64,000 nucleotides of DNA from JACDBE01 sp963714055 (GCA_963714055.1 OY970227.1:1054001-1118000), one strand, 5' to 3'; positions 48,855 through 57,756 are shown, counted from the stretch's first letter. Notes: generated from the sequence alone by a model not told the origin. Made by a program: numbers and translations.

Positions 48855-49670
48855 CTAATGCCTATTCCGGCCGACGGCGTCGTCCGAAGTCGGCCCGGGC
48901 AGTGTCACCGCGCGGGCCACCACCCTGCTGAAGCCGAGTGTCCGGCCGGCGTCGACCCGCAGCATCTCGGCCTCCTTGAGAACCGCCTCTCTCATCCACC
49001 CCTCCGCGATGAGCGGCCCGACCACCTCCGCCCAGCGCAGCCAGTCCAGCCATCCGTCCGGGACCAGGTCGGCCGTCTCCACGGCGACCAGCCCGCTCCG
49101 CTCCCAGTGGGCCCGCCACCAGGTCGGCGAGTGGAAGGTCTCGTACTCCCACTCCCAGAAAGGGACCAGGTGGTCGGGCGTCTCCTGCCCGAACTCGTAG
49201 GCCAGGCCCGGGGAGACGATGCCGACGTGCCCGCCGTCCTTGACCACCCGGAGCAGCGTCTCCAGGTAGTAGTCCTCGGTGCCGAAGTAATGGAAGGCGT
49301 CGACGCTGACCACCAGGTCGAAGAAGTCGTCGCCGAACGGCAACTCGTGTGCCTCGACGTGGACCGGCGACACGAGGTCGGCGACGCCGGCCTCGACCAA
49401 CCTGGCCTGGTTGTCGAGTGGGTCGGTCCAGAGGTCGGCGGCCCACACATCCACGCCGAACTCCCTGGCGAGGAAGACCGAGGTGAGGGCGCGGCCGCAT
49501 CCGAGGTCGAGCACCCGCATCGGTCGCGCGACGGCGACGACGGTGGTGAGCGCCTCCATCAGCCACAGCGGGTGCGGGCCCATCTGGTTCGCCACCACCC
49601 ACGCCGGGTCGTAGCCGGCCGAGCGAGGGTATCGGTGGGAGACCAGCCTGGCGAGGCCGCTCTCGCCCAC
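48855..49670 (-). CDS. Class I SAM-dependent methyltransferase
   Basis: A 271-aa protein. The SAM site is MRVLDLGCGRALTSVFLA, then VDVWAADLWT and FFDLVVSVDAFHYFG. The HPLWLMEALTTVVAVARP start and YYLETLLRVVKDGGHVGIVS are characteristic of a family often annotated only as methyltransferase. It starts at GTG 49670, 11 bp from trpS. Substrate unknown. Confidence 0.85.
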   Translation of the reverse strand: MGESGLARLVSHRYPRSAGYDPAWVVANQMGPHPLWLMEALTTVVAVARPMRVLDLGCGRALTSVFLAREFGVDVWAADLWTDPLDNQARLVEAGVADLVSPVHVEAHELPFGDDFFDLVVSVDAFHYFGTEDYYLETLLRVVKDGGHVGIVSPGLAYEFGQETPDHLVPFWEWEYETFHSPTWWRAHWERSGLVAVETADLVPDGWLDWLRWAEVVGPLIAEGWMREAVLKEAEMLRVDAGRTLGFSRVVARAVTLPGPTSDDAVGRNRH

Positions 49671-49681
49671 GGCGACCCCGG

Positions 49682-50662
49682 TTATCCGCCGGCCAGGCCG
49701 ACCGCCGCCCGCACCTGGCGCTGGTAGCCCTCGGCCTGATGGCGCGCCGTCTCGGCGCCCTTTGCCATCACCGCGGCGACCTCGCCATCGTCGAGATCGG
49801 CGTAGGCGTTGCGGATCGGGGCGAGGACCTCGTCGACGGCGTCGGCTACGGCGTCCTTGAACACCCCGTAGCCGCTGACGTCGTACTCGTCGGAGAGGTC
49901 GGGGATGGGGCGCCCGGTGGCGGCCGACATGATCTCGAGCAGGTTGCTCACCCCTGGCTTCTCATCCCAGTCGAACCGCACGGAGGCCTCTGAGTCGGTG
50001 ACCGCGCCGCGGATCTTGCGTCGCACCAGGTCGGGCGGGTCGAGGAGGAGCACCCGGCTCTTCTCGTTGGCGTCGGACTTGGACATCTTGGCGGTGGGGT
50101 CGGCGAGCGACATCACCCGGGCCGACGTGTCCGGTATGTACGCCTCGGGGACCGGGAAGACCTCCCCGAACCGGTTGTTGAACCGCTCCGCCAGGTCACG
50201 GGTCACCTCGAGGTGCTGCCGCTGGTCGTCGCCCACCGGAACCAGGTCGGCGTGGTGCACGAGGATGTCTGCCGCCATCAGCACCGGGTAGGCGTACAGG
50301 CCCAGGTTGGGGGCGACGCCGCGCCCGGTCTTGTCCTTGAACTGGGTCATCCGGTTGAGCACGCCCATCGGGGTCATCGTGGCGAGGATCCAGGACAGCT
50401 CGACGTGCTGCGGCACTTCGCTCTGGAAGTAGAAGAGCGAACGGGCGGGGTCGATGCCGCAGGCGAGCAGCACCTTGGCCGCCTCGTGGCGATCCCGCAC
50501 GTACTCGGCGGGGTCGTAGTCGACGGTCATGGCGTGGAGGTCGACGACGCAGTAGATGGCGTCGTGGTCGTCCTGGAGCGTCACCCAGTTGCGCAGCGCC
50601 CCCAGATAGTTGCCCAGGTGGATGTTCCCGGTCGGTTGCAGCCCGGAGAACACTCGCTTCAT
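49682..50662 (-). CDS. trpS: Tryptophanyl-tRNA synthetase
   Basis: Class I aminoacyl-tRNA synthetase, 326 aa. The HIGH-equivalent is GNIHLGN, and KMSKS appears as AKMSKSDANEKSR. Start MKRVFSGLQPTGNIHLGN is unambiguous at 50662. It diverges from the ASCH-SnoaL gene across an 80-bp gap. Confidence 0.96.
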   Translation of the reverse strand: MKRVFSGLQPTGNIHLGNYLGALRNWVTLQDDHDAIYCVVDLHAMTVDYDPAEYVRDRHEAAKVLLACGIDPARSLFYFQSEVPQHVELSWILATMTPMGVLNRMTQFKDKTGRGVAPNLGLYAYPVLMAADILVHHADLVPVGDDQRQHLEVTRDLAERFNNRFGEVFPVPEAYIPDTSARVMSLADPTAKMSKSDANEKSRVLLLDPPDLVRRKIRGAVTDSEASVRFDWDEKPGVSNLLEIMSAATGRPIPDLSDEYDVSGYGVFKDAVADAVDEVLAPIRNAYADLDDGEVAAVMAKGAETARHQAEGYQRQVRAAVGLAGG

Positions 50663-50742
50663 GCGCACGGATCGTACACCCGGGCGATCAGAGGGATCCC
50701 TGGCCGGCCGAGTCCTGCTCGACCCGGGGGTCTTAGGATTAC

Positions 50743-51597
50743 GTGGTGCGCACAGACCCTGTGGAGACATTCTGGGAGCGGTTCTCCGCCGCCACCGGCG
50801 TGACCGCCGACTACGACGCATGGTCGTTCGGCGACGAGGACTCTCCAGATCTCGCCGACGAGCTGGCCTGGCTGGTCCTCCACGGGCCCAAGCGGGCTAC
50901 CACGTGCCTGTACGAGGACGCCGTGGCCGACGGCGACATGCCGACGCGGGGGGCCTACAGCGTGGTGCTCGACGGGTCCGGCGGCCCGGTGTGCGTCATC
51001 CGCACCACCGAGGTGGACATCAGGCCGTTCGGCGAGGTCGACGACGCCTATGCGTGGGACGAGGGCGAGGGTGACCGGAGCCTGGCGTTCTGGCGCCAGG
51101 CGCACATCGACTTCTTCGCCCAGAACGGCCACAGCATCGAGGACGACACGCTGGTGGTGCTGGAGCGGTTCGACCTGCTGTGGCCCCGCCCCGGGGAGGA
51201 GGGCTGGCGGCGCTACCGGCCGGCCGACGACCCGGTGTCGCAATTGCTCGCCGGATACGCCGCCGCCCGGTCGGACGGCGACGTCGACGCCCTGGTGGCG
51301 GCGCACGCCCCCGGGGGCTTCGCCGTGCGAGCCGGGGAGGTCGTCCGTCACGACAGCGCCGAGTCACTCACCGCGTACTACCGGAGGATCGTCGCCGCCG
51401 AGCGCAGTGCCGACGAGCACGTGTGGACTCTCGAGGACCTCGCCTTCGAGTACCCGGCCGACAGGGCCGGGCTGGCGGTGGCCCAGTGGACGGTGCGCTC
51501 GGAGGACGGGACGGCCCTGCGCACCGTCGACACGACCTACGTCGTCACCATGGACGACGACCGGTGGCGGATCATGGGCGAGATCGAGCACGACTGA
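50743..51597 (+). CDS. ASCH domain fused to SnoaL/NTF2-like domain
   Basis: A 284-aa protein. Residues 1-145 form an ASCH domain with the nucleotide-type motif LHGPKRATTCLYED and FGEVDDAYAWDEGEGDRSL. Residues 165-284 resemble a SnoaL/NTF2-like domain (LLAGYAAARSDGDVDALVAAH; RWRIMGEIEHD). A -10-like TAGGAT at 50734-50739 ends seven bases before GTG 50746, so translation may be leaderless from there. ASCH proteins bind RNA or modified nucleosides; function here unknown. Confidence 0.78.
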   Translation: MVRTDPVETFWERFSAATGVTADYDAWSFGDEDSPDLADELAWLVLHGPKRATTCLYEDAVADGDMPTRGAYSVVLDGSGGPVCVIRTTEVDIRPFGEVDDAYAWDEGEGDRSLAFWRQAHIDFFAQNGHSIEDDTLVVLERFDLLWPRPGEEGWRRYRPADDPVSQLLAGYAAARSDGDVDALVAAHAPGGFAVRAGEVVRHDSAESLTAYYRRIVAAERSADEHVWTLEDLAFEYPADRAGLAVAQWTVRSEDGTALRTVDTTYVVTMDDDRWRIMGEIEHD

Positions 51598-51611
51598 ACC
51601 TGGTCGGACTT

Positions 51612-51800
51612 TCCTCCCTCTGGGAGGGGAGCGGCGGCAGCAGAGCGGGCCGAAGGCCAGAACGGATGACGGGGAGGGGTCTGGCCGCCGGAAACCGGGA
51701 CGCTCGAGTGCGTCGTTCGTCCCCTATCCCCCTCCTCGTCGGCCGCGCCCGCCTTCGGCGATTGTCGCCGCCACTCCTCCCCTGAAGGGGGAGGAGAAAC
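51612..51800. repeat. Dispersed palindromic repeat, copies 2 and 3 in inverted orientation
   Basis: Copy 2 (51612-51690) is an inverted match to the repeat at 6470-6565; it shares GGGGAGGGGTCTGGCCG and the GGCGGCAGCA core. Copy 3 (51721-51800) is a diverged copy in the opposite orientation, ending CTCCCCTGAAGGGGGAGGAG. The pair could form a long imperfect hairpin, like BIME arrays in other bacteria. It fills the gap between two genes on the same strand. Confidence 0.6.
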
Positions 51801-51841
51801 AAGACAGTGACAGTTTTCGCGAATCGGGCGAGAATGGGGGC

Positions 51842-53794
51842 ATGGACCCTGCCGGCCCCCCGCTGGAGCGCCATCGCACGCTGCCGATGATGACCGGGCT
51901 CGACGGCGTCCGGGCATTGGCGGTCATCGCCGTGCTGCTCTACCACCTGGAGGTCGGCTGGCTGCCGGCAGGGTTCCTCGGCGTCGACGTCTTCTTCGTG
52001 GTCAGCGGGTTCCTCATCACGTCGCTGCTGGTGGCCGACATCCGACGCTTCGGCCACTTCGACGTGAAGCGGTTCTGGGTGCGTCGCGCCCGCCGCCTGT
52101 TCCCGGCGCTCATCCTGGTCCTGATCGGCGTGGTGGCCTTCACCGCCGCCGTCATGCCGGACGAGCTGCGCCGGCTGCGGGGCGATGTTCTCGCCGCAGT
52201 CGGCTACGTCACCAACTGGGCCCTCATCTACAGCGACACGTCGTACTTCGACTCGATGGCACGCCCGCCGTTGCTCCGCCACCTGTGGTCGCTGGCGGTG
52301 GAGGAGCAGTTCTACCTGTTGTGGCCGTTGGCGGTGGCAGCCGGCTGGGCGCTACTGAGGCGCCGGATGCTGAGCATCGTGTGGCTGGGGGCGCTGCTCT
52401 CGGTGACCTTGATGGCGCTGCTCTACGAGCCGCTGTCCGACCCGTCGCGGGTCTACTTCGGCACCGACACCAGGGCGGTCGGGCTGCTGATCGGCGCCGG
52501 GCTGGCCTTCGTCACCACCCCGACTCGACTGGTCCGCCCGGCCGTCGGGCGGCGCCGGGCGTTGACCGAGCTGGCGGGATGGGCCGGGCTCGCCGGCCTG
52601 GCGGCCTGGATGCTGCTCGGCAGCGAGTTCACCAGCGCCATGTACAACGGTGGGTTCCTGGCGGTGTCGCTGGCGTCGGCGGCGCTCATCATCGGGGCGG
52701 CCGCGCCCACCTCGGTGTCCCGGCTGTTGAGCATCCCGGTGCTCGGTTGGATCGGCCGGCGCTCCTACGGCATCTACCTGTGGCACTGGCCGGTGATCAT
52801 GGTGACCCGCCCCCAGCTGGATGTCACCGTCGACGGGTGGGCGCTGGACGCCGCCAGGGTCGCCATCACGCTCGCCCTCGCCGCCGCCTCGTATCGCTTC
52901 GTGGAGCGGCCCATCATCGAGAAGGGCGTGGCCGGTTGGATGCGCGGCTTGCTGACCCCGAGGCCGAGGCCCACCAGGGCACTGGCCGGAGTAGGAGGGC
53001 TGGCCGTGGTCGCGTCGTTCGTGGCGGTCCTGGTGGTAGCCCCGACCCCGCTCGAGGGCCCGCCGTCGGCGGTTGCCGGCACCACCCCGGTGGCGGCGAC
53101 CACCAGCACCACGGCGGCGCCTCTCGTGATGGCACTGCCCGACGCCGGCGCCACCCGACCGGAGGTGGTCGCCGCCCCGGTCGAACTGCCGGTCGCCGCC
53201 GCCGGGACCGTGACCGCCAATGTCCCCGGGCCCGCCACCCTGGCCGGCGCGCCCAACCGAAGGCGCCCCTCGCCGGAACCGGCCGCGGTCACCGCCATCG
53301 GCGACTCGGTGATGCTGGGAGCCGCCGACGCGTTGCGCCAGGCGTTGGGCGAGACCCTCACGGTCGACGCCGAAGTCTCCCGCTCGTTCGCCACCGGGGC
53401 GGACATGATCGGGCAACTGGCGGCCGCCGGCGATCTCGGCGAGATCGTGCTGGTCCATCTGGGGACCAACGGCCCGGTGGACGCCGAGCTCTTCGACACG
53501 CTGATGGCCAATGCCGAGCCGGCGGACCGGGTGCTGGCGGTGACGGTCCGCGTCCCGCGGAGGTGGGAGGGGCAGGTCAACGAGACGCTGACGGCGGCGG
53601 CCGACCGATGGCCGGACCTCGAGCTCATCGACTGGAAGGCGACGTCCGACGACCGTCCCGAGCTGTTCGTGGAGGACGGCGTCCACCTGACCGACGCCGG
53701 CCGGCGGGTGTACGCCGCCCTGGTCGAGGAGGCGGTCGGCCCGCTGGTGTCCTGTGTCGAGCTCGGTGACTGCGAGCCCTCGTCGGCTGATTGA
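51842..53794 (+). CDS. OatA-like acyltransferase 3 / SGNH hydrolase fusion
   Basis: A 650-aa integral membrane O-acyltransferase. The acyltransferase 3 domain (about residues 15-370) shows GLDGVRALAVIAVLLYHLEV, GVDVFFVVSGFLITSLL, RRARRLFPAL and YGIYLWHWPVIM. A Pro/Thr/Ala linker leads to the extracellular SGNH domain: AIGDSVMLGA (Ser nucleophile), LVHLGTNG, and DGVHLTDAG (Asp/His). It probably O-acetylates a cell-wall polymer or glycan. I start at ATG 51842. Confidence 0.92.
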   Translation: MDPAGPPLERHRTLPMMTGLDGVRALAVIAVLLYHLEVGWLPAGFLGVDVFFVVSGFLITSLLVADIRRFGHFDVKRFWVRRARRLFPALILVLIGVVAFTAAVMPDELRRLRGDVLAAVGYVTNWALIYSDTSYFDSMARPPLLRHLWSLAVEEQFYLLWPLAVAAGWALLRRRMLSIVWLGALLSVTLMALLYEPLSDPSRVYFGTDTRAVGLLIGAGLAFVTTPTRLVRPAVGRRRALTELAGWAGLAGLAAWMLLGSEFTSAMYNGGFLAVSLASAALIIGAAAPTSVSRLLSIPVLGWIGRRSYGIYLWHWPVIMVTRPQLDVTVDGWALDAARVAITLALAAASYRFVERPIIEKGVAGWMRGLLTPRPRPTRALAGVGGLAVVASFVAVLVVAPTPLEGPPSAVAGTTPVAATTSTTAAPLVMALPDAGATRPEVVAAPVELPVAAAGTVTANVPGPATLAGAPNRRRPSPEPAAVTAIGDSVMLGAADALRQALGETLTVDAEVSRSFATGADMIGQLAAAGDLGEIVLVHLGTNGPVDAELFDTLMANAEPADRVLAVTVRVPRRWEGQVNETLTAAADRWPDLELIDWKATSDDRPELFVEDGVHLTDAGRRVYAALVEEAVGPLVSCVELGDCEPSSAD

Positions 53795-53947
53795 GACGGC
53801 GCCAAACCTGGCGAGGGCCATAGGTCCCGGAGGTCAGGGACCCTCGTCGGACCGGTTCGGGCCGTAGTCCCCTCGGCACCCGCTCTCCCTTTTCGAATGA
53901 TGGGCGCATTCGGCAGTTCGCCCGACACAGGAAAGAGAGGCATCCGA

Positions 53948-54505
53948 ATGACTGCCAGCAGCGACCGGATGGAATCCCCGGTCACCACCTACGAGCCCAC
54001 AGGTACCGAGAAGGGCCACAAGAAGAGCACCCTCCTGCTCGTAGCCGCCATCCTGGCCATGGTGGTCGGAGCCGGCGCCGTCGCCGGCGGGATGTTCGGC
54101 ATCTGGTACACCTGGGACCAGGCGGTCGCCCAGAACGTCGTCACGCCAGACGACGCCGCCATTCCGGAGACCGCGGTCCGCGGCCCATTCACCATGTGGG
54201 CCCAGGCGGACATCATCACCCACCACCAGCTCGACAGCACCGGCGGGCTCTACTACGCCGAGATGCCCCGCGAGGTCCCGATGGTGGACGACAACGGCGA
54301 GGCCGTCCTCGACGAGAACGGCGAGCCGGTGATGGGACCCAACGAGGCGAGGGCCTCGTGGCTCAACGCCACCGTGCTCACCACCGCGCTGAGCACCGGC
54401 ATCCTCGCCTACGCACTGGCCGCGTTGGCCATCGCCGTCGGGGTCACGTTGGCGGTCATCGGGTTCGTGTTCCTGCGAATCCGCTCACGGGCCGTGCTCC
54501 TGTAA
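53948..54505 (+). CDS. Hypothetical two-TM membrane protein
   Basis: A 185-aa protein with a short charged N-terminus, a helix (STLLLVAAILAMVVGAGAVA), a 110-residue external loop (WDQAVAQNVVTPDDAAIPET, VDDNGEAVLDENGEPV) and a second helix near the end. The start at 53948 follows AAGAGAGG. No family recognised with confidence; the acidic external loop is the main feature. A hairpin terminator follows at 54524. Confidence 0.75.
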   Translation: MTASSDRMESPVTTYEPTGTEKGHKKSTLLLVAAILAMVVGAGAVAGGMFGIWYTWDQAVAQNVVTPDDAAIPETAVRGPFTMWAQADIITHHQLDSTGGLYYAEMPREVPMVDDNGEAVLDENGEPVMGPNEARASWLNATVLTTALSTGILAYALAALAIAVGVTLAVIGFVFLRIRSRAVLL

Positions 54506-54523
54506 CGGAGCGGGCTGCTGAGG

Positions 54524-54551
54524 GAGCCGGGCCCGGCGACGGGCCCGGCTC
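54524..54551. terminator. Hairpin terminator
   Basis: A perfect 11-bp inverted repeat, GAGCCGGGCCC / GGGCCCGGCTC with a 6-base loop, lies 19 bp after the stop at 54505. No long T tract follows. Confidence 0.75.
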
Positions 54552-54635
54552 TCGCGTCTGCCCCTGCCCGGTCCCGGTTCGGCGTCTCCGACCTCGGGTA
54601 CGGTGGTCCCGACGCCCTCGATCCGGAGGTGCCGG

Positions 54636-55418
54636 GTGCGGCTCGACAACGACTACTACATCGACTTCATCGAGCTCGAGACCGAAAGGCTGATCGACGC
54701 CGCCCGTACCGTTCCGCTGGACACGAGGGTGCCGACGGCCCCGGATTGGGACGTCGCCGCACTGCTGTGGCACCTCACGGAGGTGCAGACCTTCTGGTCC
54801 ACCGTCGTCGCCGAACGGCTCATGGACCCCGAGGGATACCGCGAGCCGGACCGCCCCCACGACGACGGGCTCCTCGTCGGGTCGCTCGACTCCGCCAAGA
54901 CGTTCCTGGTGCGGACGTTGCGCGAGGCGGATCCGCAAATGCCGTGCTACACGTGGTCGACCGAGAAGAACGCCGGGTTCGTGATGCGCCGCCAGGCGCA
55001 CGAGGCGCTCATCCACCGTGCCGACGCCGAGGCGGCGGCCGGCCGCAGCTCGGCCCTCGACCCTGCGCTGGCCCAGGACGGCGTCGACGAGATCCTGAAC
55101 ATGTTCATCGCCGGCATCCCGGAGTGGGCGATGTTCACCGATGCCGGGAAGACCGTGCGCATCGACGACCGGGAGTGGCGGTGGGACCTGCTCATCGGCC
55201 GCATGACCGGGACATCCCCGAACAGCGGCAAGACCTACGACATCGACGCCGCCGTGGTGGTGGACGCGGTGCACCAACCCGACGCCACCATCACCGGGAC
55301 GGCGAGCCGGCTCGACCTGTGGCTGTGGGGCCGGGCACCGCTGGCGGCGGTGGAGGTCACCGGCGATCCAGCCCTGGCGACCCTCCTCCGCCAGATCGCC
55401 AGCGACGCCACCCAGTGA
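54636..55418 (+). CDS. Maleylpyruvate isomerase-family mycothiol-dependent protein
   Basis: A 260-aa protein of the MDMPI/DinB-like fold. The N-terminal four-helix part has WDVAALLWHLTEVQTFW and QAHEALIHRADAEAAAG, where His and Glu residues suit the metal site; a C-terminal SCP2-like part (MDMPI_C) follows. GTG 54636 has GGAGG six bases upstream. Such proteins use mycothiol or a related thiol in detoxification. Substrate unknown. Confidence 0.85.
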   Translation: MRLDNDYYIDFIELETERLIDAARTVPLDTRVPTAPDWDVAALLWHLTEVQTFWSTVVAERLMDPEGYREPDRPHDDGLLVGSLDSAKTFLVRTLREADPQMPCYTWSTEKNAGFVMRRQAHEALIHRADAEAAAGRSSALDPALAQDGVDEILNMFIAGIPEWAMFTDAGKTVRIDDREWRWDLLIGRMTGTSPNSGKTYDIDAAVVVDAVHQPDATITGTASRLDLWLWGRAPLAAVEVTGDPALATLLRQIASDATQ

Positions 55419-55676
55419 CCGCCGATCGAGGCGCCGGCGGGGCCTGCTTTGACGGCAAGGTTGTAGGACGGCACCCGCCCGGGTGAGCTGCTCCGCGGTC
55501 TCCGCCCATCGACATCGTTCCCACATGCGCGCCCGCCGCGCTGGTCACGGATGATCGATGACTCAGAAGGGTCCCAGCCGTGCGCATCGAGCGGTGCCGG
55601 GCCGTCGCCCTCTCCATCTCGCCGGCGAGCACTTCGCCTCTGGCCGGCGCGGGACCGGTGCCCGCACGATGGTCAC

Positions 55677-55832
55677 ATGGACACCCGGACGCGTCCCGCG
55701 GTGTGGGTGATAGGGCTCGTGGTTGCCGGTGTCCTCGTCGCCGCAGTGTTCCTCCTCCTCGGACCGCCGGCAGTGGTCGAATACGAGCCGGGCAGCCCCG
55801 AGGCCGCGGCGCAGCGCGATGTCCGGGCGTAG
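55677..55832 (+). CDS. Small single-TM protein
   Basis: A 51-aa protein with MDTRTRP, one hydrophobic helix (AVWVIGLVVAGVLVAAVFLLL) and a short tail. It is 10 bp upstream of the large membrane protein at 55843, on the same strand, so it is probably co-expressed. No family recognised. The upstream 258 bases hold no feature I can name. Confidence 0.55.
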   Translation: MDTRTRPAVWVIGLVVAGVLVAAVFLLLGPPAVVEYEPGSPEAAAQRDVRA

Positions 55833-55842
55833 GAGGTAGATC

Positions 55843-57513
55843 GTGATCATCGGACTGCTCATCCAGATCGCCGTCATCGGGCTGATCGCGGTCGCCGTCG
55901 TGAGGGCGGTCCGCCGGCACCGTGAAGAGGCGGTCGCCGGCGGCGAACTCTCGATTCGCCGCTTCTTCGCCTACCTGATGCTGTTCGGATCGCTGGTCGT
56001 CACCTCCCTCGGGCTCAGCGGCCTTCTCGGCGCCGCCCTCTCCAACGCCGCTGCCCGCACCACCGCCGACATCGCCGTACCCCTGGCACTGACCATCACC
56101 GGGCTTCCGGTGTTCGCGGCGCTGGCCGTCTGGACCTCGCGCAGCCTTCGCATTGAAGCGGCCGAACGGCGGACTGTCGGATGGGGCGTCTATCTGAATG
56201 CCGCACTCCTCACCTCGCTCGGCTTCACCGTCGGCTCCGCCTTCGCCGTAGCCGGCGCCGCCGTCCAAGGCGATTGGGAGGGGTTCGGCGCCGCAATGCT
56301 CGCCGTCTGGGGGGCGGCCTGGGCCGGGCACTGGGTGGTGTGGACGCGGGTCCGACCCGAGGTGCTCACCCGACTCCACATCTGGATCGCCTCGACCGCC
56401 GGGCTGTGGATCGGGGCCGTGTCGGCGGGGCTCACCATCGACGCGCTGCTCGAACGGATGATCAACCCCGGTCTGGGAGCCACGTCCTCGGCCGGCTGGG
56501 ACGAGCTGTGGATCGCCCTCTGCGGGGTCGGCATCGGCGGCGCCGTGTGGGCATGGCACTGGCTCGCCCACGGGCTGCATGCGCCCCACACCGAGGGCTG
56601 GCACGGGTACGTGCTCCTGGCCGGAGTGGCCGCCGGGCTGGTCGCCGCCGTGGCCGGCGCCGGATACGCCCTGTACCTGGTCCTCGAGTGGCTGGTCGGC
56701 GATCCCGGCGCCGCCACCGCCCGCCAGCAATTCGCCGACGTCTCCCCTGCTGTCGGCGCCTGTGCCGTCGGCCTGGCCTCGTGGCGTTACCACCGGGCCG
56801 TGGTCGGACCCAGCGCGTGGCGTGACCGAACCGAAGTCGACCGCATCTACGACTACCTCGTCGCCGGGATCGCCCTGGTGACGATGGCGGTGGCCACCTC
56901 GATCCTCGTGATCGCCCTGTTCGAAGCGCTGACCCCGATCGCCGCCGGTGCGAGCAACACGCTGGTCGCCGCGGCGACACTGCTCGCCGTCGGGGTGCCG
57001 ATGTGGACGGTGACCTGGCGCAGGGTGCAGCGCCTCGCCGGCAAGGATCCCGCCGAGCGCCTGTCGATCACACGACGGGTATACCTGTTCGTCGTATTCG
57101 GCGTCGGCGGGATGGTCGCCTTCGGCGCCGCGGTGAGCGTGCTCGTCGCCGTCTTCGAGGCCCTGTTCGAGGGATCGACGGCGGCGGCGCTGGCCGGTGC
57201 CGTCGACCTGCCGGTGGCCCTGCTGATCACTGCCGGTGGTGGCGCCTTCTATCACTGGCTGGTCTACCGGACCGAGCATCACGAGGCGATGGCCGCCCGG
57301 CGCCGGGAGATCCTCCTCGTCGCCGACGGGATCGACGTCGCCGACATCGCCCGGCGCGCCAACGTGCGGATCCGGCTCCTGCACCGCACCGACCTGCCGG
57401 CGGGGTCGACGCTCGATGCCGACGCCGTCGTCGCCGCGATCGGCCAGACCGAGGGCGACCACCTGATGGTGCTCGCCGAGCCCGGGGATGTGCGCGTCGT
57501 TCCCTTCGAGTAG
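55843..57513 (+). CDS. Large multi-TM protein with repeated DUF5671-like modules
   Basis: A 556-aa protein with about 12-14 hydrophobic helices. The N-terminal SIRRFFAYLMLFGSLVVTSL resembles DUF5671. The two-helix module seems to recur several times, e.g. GWGVYLNAALLTSLGFTVGS and RRVYLFVVFGVGGMVAFG, suggesting internal duplication. It starts with GTG 55843 behind AGGAGG. Function unknown; a membrane sensor or transporter role would be speculation. Confidence 0.75.
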   Translation: MIIGLLIQIAVIGLIAVAVVRAVRRHREEAVAGGELSIRRFFAYLMLFGSLVVTSLGLSGLLGAALSNAAARTTADIAVPLALTITGLPVFAALAVWTSRSLRIEAAERRTVGWGVYLNAALLTSLGFTVGSAFAVAGAAVQGDWEGFGAAMLAVWGAAWAGHWVVWTRVRPEVLTRLHIWIASTAGLWIGAVSAGLTIDALLERMINPGLGATSSAGWDELWIALCGVGIGGAVWAWHWLAHGLHAPHTEGWHGYVLLAGVAAGLVAAVAGAGYALYLVLEWLVGDPGAATARQQFADVSPAVGACAVGLASWRYHRAVVGPSAWRDRTEVDRIYDYLVAGIALVTMAVATSILVIALFEALTPIAAGASNTLVAAATLLAVGVPMWTVTWRRVQRLAGKDPAERLSITRRVYLFVVFGVGGMVAFGAAVSVLVAVFEALFEGSTAAALAGAVDLPVALLITAGGGAFYHWLVYRTEHHEAMAARRREILLVADGIDVADIARRANVRIRLLHRTDLPAGSTLDADAVVAAIGQTEGDHLMVLAEPGDVRVVPFE

Positions 57514-57537
57514 CCGATCGCCAATCCCGGGCGCGCC

Positions 57538-57566
57538 TTGACGCCGGCGAGCCGCCCGGGTTTACT
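57538..57566 (+). promoter_or_regulatory. Promoter of the cimA leader, leaderless
   Basis: A -35 TTGACG (57538-57543) and a -10 TTTACT (57561-57566) are exactly 17 bases apart. Transcription would start near 57573, the first base of the leader-peptide GTG. That geometry suggests a leaderless leader ORF. Confidence 0.65.
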
Positions 57567-57572
57567 GGCCTC

Positions 57573-57650
57573 GTGATCACGATGCCGCATTCGCCGGACG
57601 TCCCCCCGACCAGGGGACGCTTCGGGCTGCCCGGCATCATCATTCCCTAG
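57573..57650 (+). CDS. Leader peptide with three tandem Ile codons, upstream of cimA
   Basis: A 25-codon ORF (GTG start) reads VITMPHSPDVPPTRGRFG and ends LPGIIIP, stop TAG at 57648. Its last residues contain ATC ATC ATT just before the stop. CimA makes the isoleucine precursor citramalate, so this is a strong candidate for an Ile-responsive attenuator peptide. A start at the ATG at 57582 is also possible. Confidence 0.7.
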   Translation: MITMPHSPDVPPTRGRFGLPGIIIP

Positions 57651-57709
57651 GCGCGCACGCTCACCACGCGTGTGCGCCCCTCGACCCTCCGCCCCGGCGG
57701 GGGGTCTTT
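57651..57709 (+). terminator. Attenuator hairpins between leader peptide and cimA
   Basis: Two hairpins follow the leader stop. The first (57651-57660 with 57668-57677) pairs GCGCGCACGC with GCGTGTGCGC. The second (57683-57706) pairs GACCCTCCG with CGGGGGGTC around a short loop and ends in TTT, as in an intrinsic terminator. The layout matches ribosome-mediated attenuation, though I could not show how the two are mutually exclusive. Confidence 0.65.
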
Positions 57710-57756
57710 CGATTCCCGGACCGTCTCGACCCGACAACACCCCGACGAGGAGCCCC

